Assembly (NCBI GenBank): GCA_008360955.1
Contig: LUCM01006159.1
Span: 38,534-102,533, forward strand
Direction: 5' to 3'
Source of the DNA: Fasciolopsis buskii
Lineage: Eukaryota > Platyhelminthes > Trematoda > Plagiorchiida > Fasciolidae
Length of the DNA: 64,000 nucleotides
The notes beneath the pieces are model-generated. The model ran no database searches. It was not told the DNA's origin and saw only the letters and a list, made by a program, of their open reading frames with translations. Below are positions 1-13,799 of the stretch, one piece after another. Each line of letters opens with the position of its first letter. The stretch's first letter is position 1. The position numbers were made by a program, and so were the translations under genes.

Positions 1-880
1 TGTTGGAGCGTATGCCGAGATAACAAATAAACTGCGCTTAGCACTACTATCCTTCCGGGCACCGACTGATCTCCGCAGTCTCATGGCACACAAGCAACTG
101 TTAACCGGGTTACGGTCCAAAAAGGCCACTTCAGCCTTCTCACTCAAGACTATTCCTACACTGCGTTGACCCACAGTTTGAGCTGCTCCGTCTCGTGAAG
201 TGTGAAGAAAATATCTTGATGAAACATTTTGCGCTGTTAGTTGAATTACTCTACTCCACTCAAATCCTGAATTCGTGTTTCACTCACGCGGCAGACATCA
301 TTCGAAAGTGTGTCTACTGTCAGAGCCAAACACGCCTGTTGGGCAGCCTGCATTAAAGTGCACACATTGAATGGACCGAGATTGAGAGGCTGACGAGGCT
401 TGAGAAAATGTGAGTTAACAGACTGAAAACCACCTACTGCATACCTGGCAATAAACCGTTGCGAGTATCGGGTATGTTATCAATGGAGATACTATGGGTA
501 TGCATAAGTGGCAAACAGATTGGGTTGGAGACAGAAGAGAGGTTGAATAAAAGAGAGAGAATTCTTAGCAGTTGCATACTTATCACTACCTGCTCCACTT
601 GCGCTCGATGCAATGGGCAGCGCGGTCCTGATTATGCTACTCGACGACCGATGCAGTATGGAATTATTTGTAGGCGTGTAACTCATGGGGAATAATGGAC
701 GGGTACTGCTAGGGAGTCCATCCGCTTAGCAGAAGAACGATTAGGGTTCTCAACCAAATCCTTTGATTCTTACAAGTTCCTGACCGCCAATCACCAGGGA
801 AAAGCTAAGTGGAAGTAATGTAATGATCTGGTTAAAATTCCCTTTTTCCCCGACGAAAGTCATATCGCGTAGAACTTGTC
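1..880. other. unassigned sequence
   Basis: No recognised gene, RNA or element. Short open frames only, none with a motif I know. Presumably intron of the ATRX gene or upstream intergenic DNA; the exon that should precede 3651 (with the TGTP motif) is not seen. Confidence 0.4.
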
Positions 881-1500
881 ATGAAGACGGTTATACATTT
901 AAACCTGTCCTCATGCGAGAATAGTGGCATTAATATTTGCTCAGACTGAAACCCGTCTGATGCAGAATATGCAGATGTTATGCTCTTGAGTGAAGATTCA
1001 GATAAGTTCGGATTTTTCTCAAATGTCTGGATGATAGTTTATGTTAGTGATGCATCTTGCACCTTTAAAGTGTAGAATGCTGTTGTAGAACTGGATTGGC
1101 TCAAAACCGAGCCTTTTTCTCGCTGTGGAGTAACTAGGTGAGGTGGACAATTTTAATAACTTGGGTAGTTGTATCTCAGTTGGCGATCACTTGACGGAGG
1201 TGTCTTCGCGCATACTGAAGGCCTGATTGATATTCTGTCATGTCAGCGTGACATCCGGTTATCGATCAAAGGTCGAATTTGCGCAGCAGCAGTGAGGACG
1301 ATATTGCTCTACGGCTCAGGATACCACGTCAGCAAATGCTTTTGTGATTTTGAAGTGAATATTGGTAACGGTTAGTCGATTAAGATCCTCAAACCTGACG
1401 AAGCAGTCGCTCGCCGAGGCCGAATCTTGCTAGTATTTGACGGATATACGCCTCTGCTAGTCCCGTGTGCGCTTTTCAGTCTCCCGGAAATAAAAGTAAG
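880..1500 (+). pseudogene. RTE-like retrotransposon fossil, RT palm/thumb to C-terminus
   Basis: Translating with frameshifts gives a decayed series found in trematode RTE-like elements: SCENSGINICSD, a broken YADD box (EYADVMLLSED), KCRMLL.NWIGSKP, a corrupted YLGSCIS, then DIRLSIKGRICAAAVRTILL and LYGS. Stops and indels interrupt every step. It is non-functional and truncated on both sides. Confidence 0.7.
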
Positions 1501-2290
1501 TCGCACCTTCTGATGTTTTACTAAACTTGGGAGCTTATTGTAGAAGTCATTTTTAACGGTTTGTTTAGTATGCACAGTTCGACCGTGACGACCACTTTAA
1601 ACTAACTACTTCTAACTTGTGCTATGGCCAGTTTCGGAAAAACTGGTTCCCAATATTTCAAGACATTGTCAGCTCTGCTGTTGATTGCGGTCCAAGCACA
1701 AAGAAGCCCGAATTTGTTTTCTGGTGTACTCGTTAGGTTGTACTCGTCTGGGAGACTTGATTGCACGGGATGCCGGAGCTTGGTTGGGGGCACTTCGAAT
1801 AGGCAACCGGTATCAACCCCGTAGTCCTAGAACGTGTTCGTGGAAGTGCCGTGACAGCCTTTATCAGGGACAGTTCTCACGTTCCAACAGGCTACATGAG
1901 TTCCGAGTCTTATGTTTAAAATTTGATTTGGCTCCCAGTTCAAACCATTTGTATGACCAGAAGCTTAGAAGTTAGGACAAATTAAACGATCTCCATTTCG
2001 ACAATTTTTCTCTTGTTTTGGTATGCGCCCTCACGGAGTGAAACCCGGATGCTATCAAAAGTAGCTTACTAAAGTCTTACAACCTCTTGCACGACTATCC
2101 TTTGCGCTAGCAAATCGGGAACGGTTTTTGGCTCAGTTTGCCGGTGCAATCGCCTTACTGTTTTACAATGGCGGACGGTGCACTACATTTTCAGTAGCTT
2201 AGTGAGTGAGACGTCCAAATGCTGTATGCACGCCTTCATAATTCAAGGTACTTTTCTCTCACTTGCAGGAAGCTGCATTCGAACCTTATT
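1501..2290. other. unassigned sequence
   Basis: No supported feature. Possibly the flank of the RTE fossils on either side; open frames at 1624-1975 have no recognised motif. Confidence 0.35.
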
Positions 2291-2490
2291 TTGACTAGTT
2301 AGGAGTGATTAAAAACTTTAAATACCTCCGGAGCCTGGTTACAGTCAGTGATGATGTTGTTAATGCGATCATAGCACGAACAGCGCAAGTCAGAGCAGCT
2401 TTTGAGAACAAGTGGCATCTGTAGCACTGCTATGACAACTGGCTTCCTAATGGGAAGGCGTACGATGCAACGATGCGACTGCTCCATTTC
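2290..2490 (+). pseudogene. RTE-like retrotransposon fragment (RT thumb)
   Basis: The plus strand reads IKNFKYLRSLVTVSDDVVNA, then IIARTAQVRAAFENKWHL, a decayed version of the RTE segment FxYLGS...SDEI.ARI.KARAAF.NLRHLW. Short and broken; family clear, copy non-functional. Confidence 0.6.
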
Positions 2491-2734
2491 CACATCTTTC
2501 TGCCTTTGTCACAAATGTTTCTGCACTGTGCTTTGTCCGGTCTAGCGGACGGTGGTGCAGAACTTATACCAGGGAACAGGGTTTTCTACCTACAGTGTAC
2601 CAACGATATCTTTTCTAAGTGACAATACACGGACCATTCATCGCGTTTTCGTCATTTGGCGATTGATATAGCGTAGTACGGCATGTTTTTTGCAAGGACT
2701 CTCAGACGCCTGCGTCTTCACTCATCTTCTATGG

Positions 2735-2975
2735 TGACCAGTTAAAAGTAGTCCATAACTTTAAATACTTTTGAAGCTCCGTTCCAATTGGGAGTGGTCT
2801 TGGAGAGGAGATCGCACCACGAATTGCGCGAGCTAGGTTTGCCTTCGTGATCCCGTGTCCTTCCATGAACTCCCACTTCCTCTTAAGGAAATGGTGTGCG
2901 ATGCAGCGATTCGCTGTTTTTTTTGTCGTTATGAGACCTGGTCTCCGTGATTTTGAGGGTGATCCATATTCCATA
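2735..2975 (+). pseudogene. second RTE-like thumb fragment
   Basis: Another version of the same protein segment follows within 250 bp: VHNFKYF.SSVPIGSGLGEE, then IAPRIARARFAFVIP, and MRPGLRDFEGDPYS. Two different decayed copies in tandem imply independent insertions or a local duplication. Confidence 0.5.
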
Positions 2976-3650
2976 ACAGATGTCTGAAGCAATACTCGAG
3001 GCTGATGGTAAAATCGAACGACTAATGACTACTTACACCGTAATGTGTCGGATACAGTCTGTTGGCCCCTGGCCGAGGTACTTGCTCTACATCGCCTTCA
3101 GTGACTTAAATATATATTGCATATGTCTCCCCGTCGTCTGCCTGTTGGTACTGTTTTTTCATGTGCTTTGCGAGATTGGTCAGGCCGTGACTTGTTGTTG
3201 AGATATGAAGAGGTTAGCTTCAGTTATGGCATCGCTTGACGCTTTTCGCTTTCGCAGTTTGGGTCACACTGAGAGATACAGCTCAGAATCGAAGTCTGTG
3301 GCAGGTGTTATGTAACCCCCATCTCAATTCCTATGTCTCGTGAAAACAACACCAAAAAGAACAATAGAATTTTCAGTTTGCGTGATGAAAATCTAAAAGT
3401 GTACTCTTTAACTTTATCGTGTATTATTTGTTTTCTGTCATTTTTGAAAAAAACATTGGTGTCTTGGGAGCCGATTCATGAAGTGATGGAATGACTTCGT
3501 TATACTGTCTTCATCTTCCGACGCCGTTAGTTACAACGATGGTAAATGTTTTAGTTTGCGAATTTGTCGATTTTTTCCACCTACTTTTGTACCATCCATG
3601 TCCCACGAATCCAGGTATGTTCACCACTTCTCTCCGCGAAACATTTTCAG
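2976..3650. other. unassigned sequence, presumed ATRX intron
   Basis: AT-rich, no recognised feature until the acceptor at 3650. Confidence 0.4.
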
Positions 3651-3826
3651 ATCACGCTATGGTAAATTTTGTCAAACCGAATCTACTAGGAACAGCCAAA
3701 GAATTCAGCAACAGATTCGCCAATCCCATTAAAAACGGACAACATTCGAACTCAACACAATTAGATGTACAGATCATGAAAAAACGGGCACATGTTTTAT
3801 ATAAGACGCTTGATGGTTGTGTTCAA
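3651..3826 (+). CDS. ATRX: ATRX exon: end of helicase ATP-binding lobe
   Basis: The acceptor is cattttcag ending at 3650 and the donor is caa|gtaagt at 3827. The first two bases complete a codon split with the previous exon, which is not found in the window. The 58 full codons run from [13 protein letters not shown] to LDGCVQ and follow ATRX residue by residue: the EF.NRF.NPI.NGQ segment, then the MKKRAHVLY segment at the end of lobe 1. An ATG-initiated open frame runs through the acceptor from 3491, but that part has no ATRX similarity and is intron. Confidence 0.9.
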
Positions 3827-6800
3827 GTAAGTAGAAGCATCATCCCGTATTCACATTCTTACTTTATCAAATCAAATCCAATGTCTTATTGATCGCCGTT
3901 TGTCATAGTGATGCTTAATTTTTCGGGCCACGGTCCCGGTACGTATCCTCAAGTTGCTGATAGGAGAATGGCTGTTGTATCGGTGGTTATCCACGAAGTA
4001 ATTAGAGATATACCGAATAAACAACATTGTCGAGATCGTTTGTCAACGTTCTCTTTATAAATACTCCAAACGCCCGTTGATAACACTACAAAGTGACGAA
4101 ATTGGTCCTCCGTTAGGTAGAGTCATAGCCAATATACACGTGTACCAATAAATGTTATGACTCAGTGTATGCCTTTGGTTCTTACAATTTCCCCACTGTT
4201 CCCGTTCATGAGGGCACATCCTCGCTGAACTGAATGGAACTCAGAGTTCGCTTGTCAATTCCAAATTTAATTTGAGGCATGATGCTTTGTTTATGTTAGT
4301 GTTGTACAGTTTTCAGAAAGGAGAATCAAGGATGGTTCGTAAGTGACTTTTTCTTCCAATTAAATTTGCCAACCGACGTCACTCAACTGTGGCGCATATA
4401 AAATCTTCGTGCGATATATCTCATTTTTGACAGTTGGAACTGGCAATGAAACAATGACGAAGGGAATAGGTACATAGACAAACGATCTCCCTACGAATCA
4501 TTTCGTCGTTTGCACTAATTGCACATTCTGGGTAATTTGCTTTTACAAAATACTCTCCCTTCGTGGGATAATGAGTTACCTTCATTGCTGTCTTTGGGAA
4601 AGTCTATGAAATGGTATTTCCTCAAACTTGCTACTTTGTGGAATATCTTTACCTAATCTTTTGCTTATCCAAGAGGTTAAACAAGCCGACCACCAACAGA
4701 TTGATTCATCCACTCCCCTTTAAAATCTTATTTCGTAATCACGCGTCTCAATGTAAGTAGCCATCAGTGACATTCAAGATTCCAGACCATCCTCATACAG
4801 GACTTTATGGCGCGAAAATGAAAAAATTAAGGAAAGATTGCATCTTTATTCAATAACTCGCCGGATACGCTTCACCGCAATACAAACTGCTACATATTCA
4901 GTGAAATTAGGTCCGTCTTGTTCATGACTTCTCGTTGATTCAGTGTCCATTTTCAATTCGTTGACCTGGATATCGACATCAGTCCTTTTACTTTCACTGC
5001 CATCCTTAACCCAGTAAACCCTCACGTTTTCATACTATCCTGAAACACAAGCTTCGTGCACGGTACTGATTTTATATTAATTAAGCCATTGTACGCACCC
5101 ATGTACAAAACAGCTTCACAAAAGACTGACTACAATTTTTTTTAGGTTTCTTTCCTTTCATTGACTGTTCTCTAGTGCTTTGTGTGCAGTATGTGATGGC
5201 AGACAGATTCACTGCCATTCACAATTAAAATGCATGATCAAATTGTAATTAATGCATCTCGTTGGAAATCAGACTTTGCGAATTCCTCGGCTGTTCCCAA
5301 ACGTACACATTAGCCCATTGTTCTAACTTCTGCATGCTTATGGCATCATTATTTCATAATTTGCCTGCATTTCACCGCTCATCTCCACAGCGTAAAGATT
5401 ACGCAGCACTGACAAAGTATCTCCCACCGCGTTATGAGTACGTCGTCATGTGTCGATTGAGCACAGTGCAACAAGAATTCTATCGTCTTTTTCTACAACA
5501 TCGCAGCGAGCGTGGTCTAACGGATGCGGATGAAGAAACGATTGGACAGGTGCGTCGTCGCACTTTGTTCACAGACCAGCAGACACTGTACCGCGTTTGG
5601 ACGCATCCTTATCTGTTGCGTAGTCATGAGGACCGTGGAGCTCGTAAGGTAGGTTAGCAGGGTAATGAGTTTGTTCCGCGCCACTACTCTTTATTCACTT
5701 TTTGTTACTTTCAGTTTTCTTTTTTCATGATCTCTTATTTATGGCCTATAGTCTAGCAGTTCATTGTCGCGTAAAATTCATTCCATCATTGTGGTCTTCC
5801 TTATCTATGCCTTTTAGTTCTTTTATCGGATTTCAAATATCTAGCAAGTAAGAAGCTTTCCAGAAAGCTAGTTCTATGCATAGGTCATGTGAATGACACG
5901 ATCGTTTTTGGTTTAATTGGTTTCAGGAATTTTAATCTTCAGGTTGTTTTATGTAAGCGGTTGAAGAGTGTTGTACAAACTTTTAACATTCCCCAGTATT
6001 GGTCTTCTTGGTCCACTATACAATTGGATAAAGAGCACCAAACGTTTTGACTTTTAGTACTGTCGGCCACACCACGTTGTGAAACCTCTCCTAAGTCTGA
6101 AACGTCGGCAGCCCTGTGTATCCTATTTCAAGCATCTCATAGCTCCTCCGTATGCGTTTAATCCCTAGTACGAATCTTCAGTAACCCTAATGAAAAGACT
6201 TCCTTTTCTTTCCTATTTCCCGTTGTAAATCGCTTTTCCTTGGAACGTTGCAATCGCTGTAGGTTGCTGTTGTGCTCCATTTTTGCTGCAACCTGTTGTT
6301 CAGTTTTCAATGCATCATTTTATTTACTACCGTCGGAAATTACCCATCTCAGATGCTTCTTGAAGATGATGATGACGGTTTCATCGACGATGTGCCCACA
6401 CCGAGCAGCTCTTCGGAGAGCACGTGCGTTGTAAATTCTTCGGGTTCATCAAAAGAAGACGCTGACGAGGTAATCCCTATGCCGTCCTCTCGGAGCACTC
6501 GTGCCCGAAGACGCTGCCGTGGTGGTCCACAAACGCGATCTTGCGATGCTGACAATCCTATTTCTTTGGATAGTGATAGTGATGGTGCTGATCCAGATGA
6601 CTCTGCTAGTGAAGATCGTGAGTCACGTGGCCCAGAATCGTGGTGGTCCGCTCAGTATCGCGACGAGTACGATTGGGATCCATCGATTGGAGTCAAACTG
6701 GACCTACTATTACGAATACTCAAAAAGACGTGTGACATTGGAGATAAAATGATTATTTTTACTCAATCTCTACTATCGTTAGATTTATTGGAACGATTTT

Positions 6801-9800
6801 TGGGGGAGTTGCATCGACAGTGCTTGGCGAATCAGGTTTGTCCTTTGTTGCTTTCTGCAATTAACTGTCACACAGTCACACACGAAACGGAAGCTTCCTC
6901 TTTTTGTTCATCGATTCAGATGCTTTTGCTATTTCAGGATTTAGATAGGAACAATATTTCAACGAGGCAAGCGTTCCGTGGACATGTTCCAATTACCTTA
7001 GCTTATTCTGATTCAGTGTTTATTCTAAATACCAAACCTTATAACTCAGTCAATGGGAAAAGATGGAAGAAACAACTCTGGTAAATACCACTGACAGGGG
7101 CAAGCTCAGGTGGAAGATAACCATAAGCGCAAACTGTGCTTCGGAACGGTTTCATGGACTGACTTGAACGCCGCTTTCAAATCGAGAAAGACAAAGGTCG
7201 TGGATCTACGGAATGTGTCACAACATCTTTCGCTTTTAGACCGCTGCAATCCGCGATTCAAACCAATCCCTTGAAATCTCTTCCCTTGTCCAGATTGATC
7301 TCGGACGTTCATTAATTCAGATCACTTTGCCATCGCCCTTGAGAAGCGACGAGGACAGTCCATCTGATTCAGCTTCCTTATGCTTTTTAAGAAAACCTAT
7401 CTCCTTAATCACTTCCATTTCAAACGGAGAGCTGGTGACCACCTACATTGGTTCACCTGTAGATATAAGTGAAAGGCTCACTGCGGTCGTGGGCCAACTA
7501 GATTACTCCTTAGAGTGTTCTGCCCAACTCGCCGATGGTTCTAAAAATGAGTCATTGTGCCTTCGGATTCCGTAATCTCTTAGCTTATGCTCGGCTTCCG
7601 TGGAACAGTATTCCTAATTGGTCGGTAAAAGTCGCGACCTTTTCCATTTCCCAACACTTGCCTATCCGCCACAGCTCGCGGTCATTTCTCAGATTCCTGG
7701 TCAATTGACGGCTCGGAGATTTACGCGTCTCATTGTATAATAGATCCCGGTAGGGAGAGATTCGAACGTGGAAGCCTCCACCAGGGCAACTGAAGTCGAG
7801 AATATCCGTCTTTTCTAATTCTTATGTGGCAAGGAGTTCTGCGGGGCAGTTGTCACTGGGTGCAGAGCTTCTTTGATCTTCTCCCGATATTCGTTAGGAC
7901 TGTGGATACTTTGTTGAGACTACAGCGGCATTGAGAGTTCCAATTGGAATTGTAGTCGGCAATTGTCTTGGAAAATCAGTTATGCCGAACACGTGGCTTT
8001 TTGGCATGATGACAGACCAAATCATGCTCTGGGTCCATGGGTGTGGACCAGAATGATTGACAGTCCTCGATTGATGCGCACCACCGGTGATCGACAGCAG
8101 TGTAACCAACTGAGTCCAACGCTGTGAAGGCGAAGGAGGGGTCAGGTGAGCCGATGTTACTTGTGATAAAAACCGATGTCTTTGTTCAGAACGTGATTGA
8201 ATGAGCTGATCTGCGTTGTAGACTCGATCGTCTGGGACAGAAAGTCGGCCTGTGATGTGCCGACCCGTCTTCGTTAAGCACCGAGTAAGACATCCATTAA
8301 AGGCACATTTCGTGATAATCGGGGTAAGTTCCGTTGAAATTCGTCTTTCGCCCCTGAGGAGCTACAGTCATTGCACGCGTACTCACATCCATTGAACAAA
8401 CAACGACTTTACTACTTTACTACCATTAATCTCTTGCTAATGCTTGTTTTCGGTTTATTTACTATTTTGCACCGGAAACGTAATAAGAACGAGAATATAC
8501 ATGAATTTATCCTTATTGTGAGTGACAATGTTAATAACATCGCGTTTCTAACAGTATATAATTCATATTTGTCATTGACTTTTTGGTACGCTCCTCACGT
8601 CGTTGGTCCTGATATGAAGTTATTCTGATCACTAGTCAGTTTCTGTTTGCGAACAGCCGCTAACAGCACTCAGTCATCACTTAATGCCTCCAACCGTCCG
8701 CTTGTTGGGTATCGTGGACCCCAGTCTTACCGAACAGACCGCGTTGCAGGCGGTTGAATGCCAAGCTTCCCATACGGTGCCAGAGGGCAATTTGTGTTGT
8801 TATCTAAGGTTTAGTGCTTCCTGAATGTGCTTGAATAAAGTTTTTGGGTCCTATTTTCCGCTTGCCTTCAACATAAATATTATAATTATGATATTCAGTC
8901 GACTGAATTGTAAGCTGATTTGTAATGCTTTCGGTGATATAAAGGCAGTACTTTTTTGTCCCAGGTCGTCATATAAACGGTCACCAATACAGCCATTCAG
9001 AGAGTGATATACCTTCACGGAAAATTAAACTCGTGAAACTATTCACAATGCAATACCAACGCTCAGGTCATCATTAAGAAACCACCAAAACACTGTACAT
9101 CTAGTTCGTTCTTAATAGAAATCATCAGCAGTGTATATAATGCACTGGTCACAGACGCATTCAGTTGTTCACAATACACTTTCTTTCGAGACTGATTTTT
9201 TGTCTAGGACAATGTGTCTTCCTGAGACAACGGTTCAGTTAATCGACGCTTCATTTTGGCGTTGGTGCTGTTTTCCTAGCCTGCGCAATCAGGTTTGTTA
9301 ATGCCGATTTACTTTTAACTGATGATGCATCTTCATCAGGACGTCTGTGCCTAGGTAGATAGCATAGTCTGATTGAATGAAAGATAATTGCTTTCACACA
9401 AACTCGACCATATGGATGTATCATTATCCTGTTACCTTTTCTTGCAAGCCACTGTTGAAGCATTTGTGGCTGATGATGGCACTCAATGTTCACAGGTTTC
9501 CCTACCAAACTTGTATGCTCACTAAGCACCCGCAGTAATTCATTAATTATTTGTTGTCAATGTGCTAATGGTTAGTTTTTTTATTCACTAGGGCCTTGCC
9601 CCTGAAATGCCAGGTAAGACATTAAGCGAGAAGGAACAAGCAGAACGACCAGACCTAACAGAGTATTTCTCTGACATCGGTCCGAACACATGGGTGCGAG
9701 GCGAGGACTACGAGCGAATGGACGGAAGCACGAATGCTATAGCGCGGAAAGAACTTCAGCGTCGATTTAATCGAACAGCAAACACTCGTTTGCGGTTGTT

Positions 9801-12800
9801 CCTGATTTCCACTCGAGCCGGTGGTCTTGGTATCAATTTGATTGCAGCAAACAGAATAATCTTGTTCGATGCCTGTTGGAATCCGAGTCATGATATACAA
9901 TCGATTTTCCGTTGCTACCGATTCGGGCAGACGAAACCCGTTTACATTTATCGTCTTATTGCTCAGGGCACAATGGAAGAGAAGATCTACGACCGTCAGG
10001 TTAGCAATGGTTCGACATTATTCTTACGCAGTATAGTCCTATCGACACTTTGAAATGTTATAACATCCACCGTAAACCTTGTTTGTGTCATGTGGCTGAG
10101 CAGTTTGATATTTGTTGCACTTGCTTCTTATTGTTTGACCTTTCCTCTTCATATTCTTTCTAGGTAACCAAGCAATCTCTGTCTTTACGGGTACTTGACG
10201 AGCAGCAAATTGATCGTCACTTCACAAACGCGGACTTGCATGCATTATACACGTTTGAACCAGATGTATGGGATCCAGCCACTGCGGATGATCGTCCCAC
10301 GCCAAAATTGCCGAAAGATCGTCTACTGGCAGATATGCTTTCTGAATATCCAAGCTTAATAGTGAACTATCATCAGCACGACTCGCTCCTAGAACATCGT
10401 GAGGACGAAGGTCTCACGGAAGAACAACGCCAGGAAGCGTGGCGAGAATATGAGGAGGAAAAATTGTACGGAATGTCTCTCGCTCAGCATCAGCGCATGA
10501 TGCAGCAGCAAGAATTGCATGCTCGTTGGATGCGAATGCAACAGCAGCAGCAGCAACAACAACAACAGCAGCAACAACTTCTGTTCCAGCAGCACCAGCA
10601 ACAGCAACAACAATTTCGTTTCCCCATGAATTCAGCCGTTCCTAGGCCGGTAAATCCCGGTTTTGGTTGGGTGCGCAGTGCAATCCCGTTTGCAAATCAA
10701 AGCAACGGAACGGCGCCCACTCAAGAAGATAGGACTGGACAACGACCACCTGATGTCCGACCAAGTAGTACGTCTATTCGACTATTTCTTACGCGTCTTT
10801 TCGAGGTCGGTTTTTATGTTTTTCAGACTCTATGGAAATTGCCTTCAGGGATTTTTAGACCAATTATTTGTCTTTTCGTATTTGACAAGGATTAACTGAC
10901 CGGTTTCGTAGAGTCAAATATGGCTTTTGGGAGATGGAATTTCATTTCTCCTATGCAATAATCTATGTAACGTAATTAAGCGCTTGATTCCAAGTGGCAG
11001 CCATCACTTCTAGCTCTTTCAATCTGTTATTATTAAGATGTGGTAAGGTTATCGACCCCTGCACTTCACTTGGGAATCGAATGTGTCCTTACGTAATCTT
11101 CTGATTTACACATTTGGCCGGTAGAACTTATTGAGCCGAGTCAATAACGCTATGCTAAACTTCTCGTTTGGTACTTCACTAGTGTAGTAACCGACATCTC
11201 AGATAAATGTCCTGGTGTGTCTGCCTGATTGGTCACACTTTATGCTCTTGCTTTTTTTGTCTCATTTTACAGTACGTAAGATTGCTAAATGGAGAGAGTG
11301 TTCAATTGAGGTTCTAGTGTTTGCAAACAGGATAAGCACTTTCTAGTTACAGTTTTGAAACTTGCTGATATCAATATGACTGTCCCAGAAACAACGCACT
11401 GTGTCCTCTCACATTTGACTAGTCCGGCAAGTCGCTATTATCCGGCTCATTATCACACCTGGCCCAGTTAGACCTTATATAATTTAATTTCATTCAAGTT
11501 TCAGGATCACTGTTACCGATTCTTTTCTTCTCGTGTAGAGTGGGCCCTAGAAGCTATGGAGAATGCTGCTTTTAGTGCAGTTATAATTCGCGCATATCAT
11601 GCAAGGGATGATCTTTGAACCGATCAAACAAACTTCAGCTCGTCCAAAACAAAGCCGCTATCCTCGAGCGACGTTTGACTGAGTTATGTTTAGGGGTACA
11701 TTCTCAAATAAGAAGGGTCTGGATCGAGTGACTAAGTATCAGCAACGGCCTACAATTCAACTGATCTTGCTAGATCTTAGCCGAAAAAGCGGCGTTTCCT
11801 CTCAGGTTGGTGCTTCCGCCACAGTTACACGCATGGTCACGCAGTACTCGACGATCGATCTAGTCAATACCGCTCCCCCCGTTATTTTTAAAGCTGTCAT
11901 CTATACCTTCGATCGACCGCGCTACCTCTAGTGTCTCCGAAATTCTGCGCCGAATGTCTCGCGTTGTTCTTCTTTGTTTGCTACCGCCTTTATGAATGAG
12001 GTAACAGTGGATGAGGCCGCGGTCAACAGTAGGAAGTTGACTGGTGGTGGAAGGCTTCGAACCTTCATACCCAAATGCCATGACCTTATCCACTTGATCA
12101 CCGCCGGTTAGCTCCCGAGTCTCATTGGACTTGCTTTTGCCAACTGATACTGTTTTCTCATTCTTGATGACCCCCCCCCCATAATTAGCCACAGTTACCT
12201 TGAAAACACTAATCTTTATGATGCAGTAGGTTTGTCCAGCACGTATATCGCTAACCCTAGTGGTCGCCGTTTGCTGTATCCAGTATATCCGCGTTCAAGA
12301 CTCCAATTTTGTCCTTCATTTGACACCTCCGTCTATCTATTTAATGCAATTTCATTTCCGTTTTTCTGGTGACCCTGAGGCTGCTGTCTTATCTTGCTAG
12401 TGTCGGCTCTCAGCAACAGGAATACGGCCTCCTCGATCGACTGGATCCGAGTCAAAAGCCTTCTATGTATAATGCCTCATTATGATCGGAGACGAATGTG
12501 TCAGGTTTCGAATTGACCACTGGGCGCCTCTCGAAATGCCCCAAAATAAATTGTTTAAAATGGCCTCTACTGAGGAAGTCCTACACACCGTCTCCTGGCA
12601 AAGGTGTTCCCACCAAAGTGCATGGAGGAAGTAAGATCTCTGGCTCCTCATCGGTTGGCTGGTCTTTGCTGGTCAGCCTAGGGGAGATGGATAAACCCTG
12701 ATATCAATCCGACCACGGGCAACGTACAAAGCTTGTGACTGTACGCCCATGAGCATCATGGTCTAAAGAGTGTGGTGGCCACCCAGAATATCTATCTCCA

Positions 12801-13011
12801 TCCAAACAGCCAGTTATTAGTCACCAATGGGTCACGTGTTCCTCTGTTACCTTGTAGATTAAATCGTTTGGTCAGGTGCTCAGGTAGGCTCCTTCAAGTT
12901 AACTCTAGCTCTGGCTGTTAACCGGACTGTGCCCACCTTACACAGTTACCGTGGATCTCGATTACGTGGAGGTGAGGGATACACAAGTTGTCATAAAAGG
13001 GTATATATATG

Positions 13012-13046
<35 letters not shown>

Positions 13047-13726
13047 TTGAGAAAGGCGTACACTGATTCATACGCTTTATCGTGACGTTTCGATCCAAAC
13101 TAGGACTCGTTGTCAAACGTGAATGAGTATTGAATGGGATCGCTAGTTCGTTCGTTTTGTGCGCTGTCCGGTCTGTTTTTGGTCCTCTCTATTATTGCAT
13201 CCGGTGTTCTTGTTTAAGATACGCAATGTTTGGTCAATCTCCACATGCGATTGAAACGATTTATCCGAGTGGAGGGCTTCCAAGAATCAGTCGCTCCCCC
13301 TTCTGTTTGCCCGGCTGAACATCGCGTTTGTTGATGTTAAACCTCATTGGCCTTGGGCACAGTGGTTCCATATCTGCGAGTGTGGGTCAGCGCGTCGTGC
13401 AAGCGTGTGCGTAATTGTTTGCCTTTCTCACCGACATATTGTTTGTCACATCCGAGGCACGGAATGGCATAAACTATTCCCGATTGGTCGTGCTGGTGGA
13501 CGCGATCTTTTCCGTTGAATAGAATAGATCTCAGGGTGCCGGTCGGTTTTGTGGCGAATTGTGAATATCTAGTGGACCGGTAGGATGCGTTTCAAACCGG
13601 CTTCGGATACTCCGCGTATGTCATGGAAGTACACGATCGATCTGGTCCTCCTAGTGTTTGCGCCGCTGCTTTCTGCGAAACAGGCGTTGATCAAAAGACT
13701 TTGGATATCCACTGAACCGCAAATAA

Positions 13727-13799
<73 letters not shown>

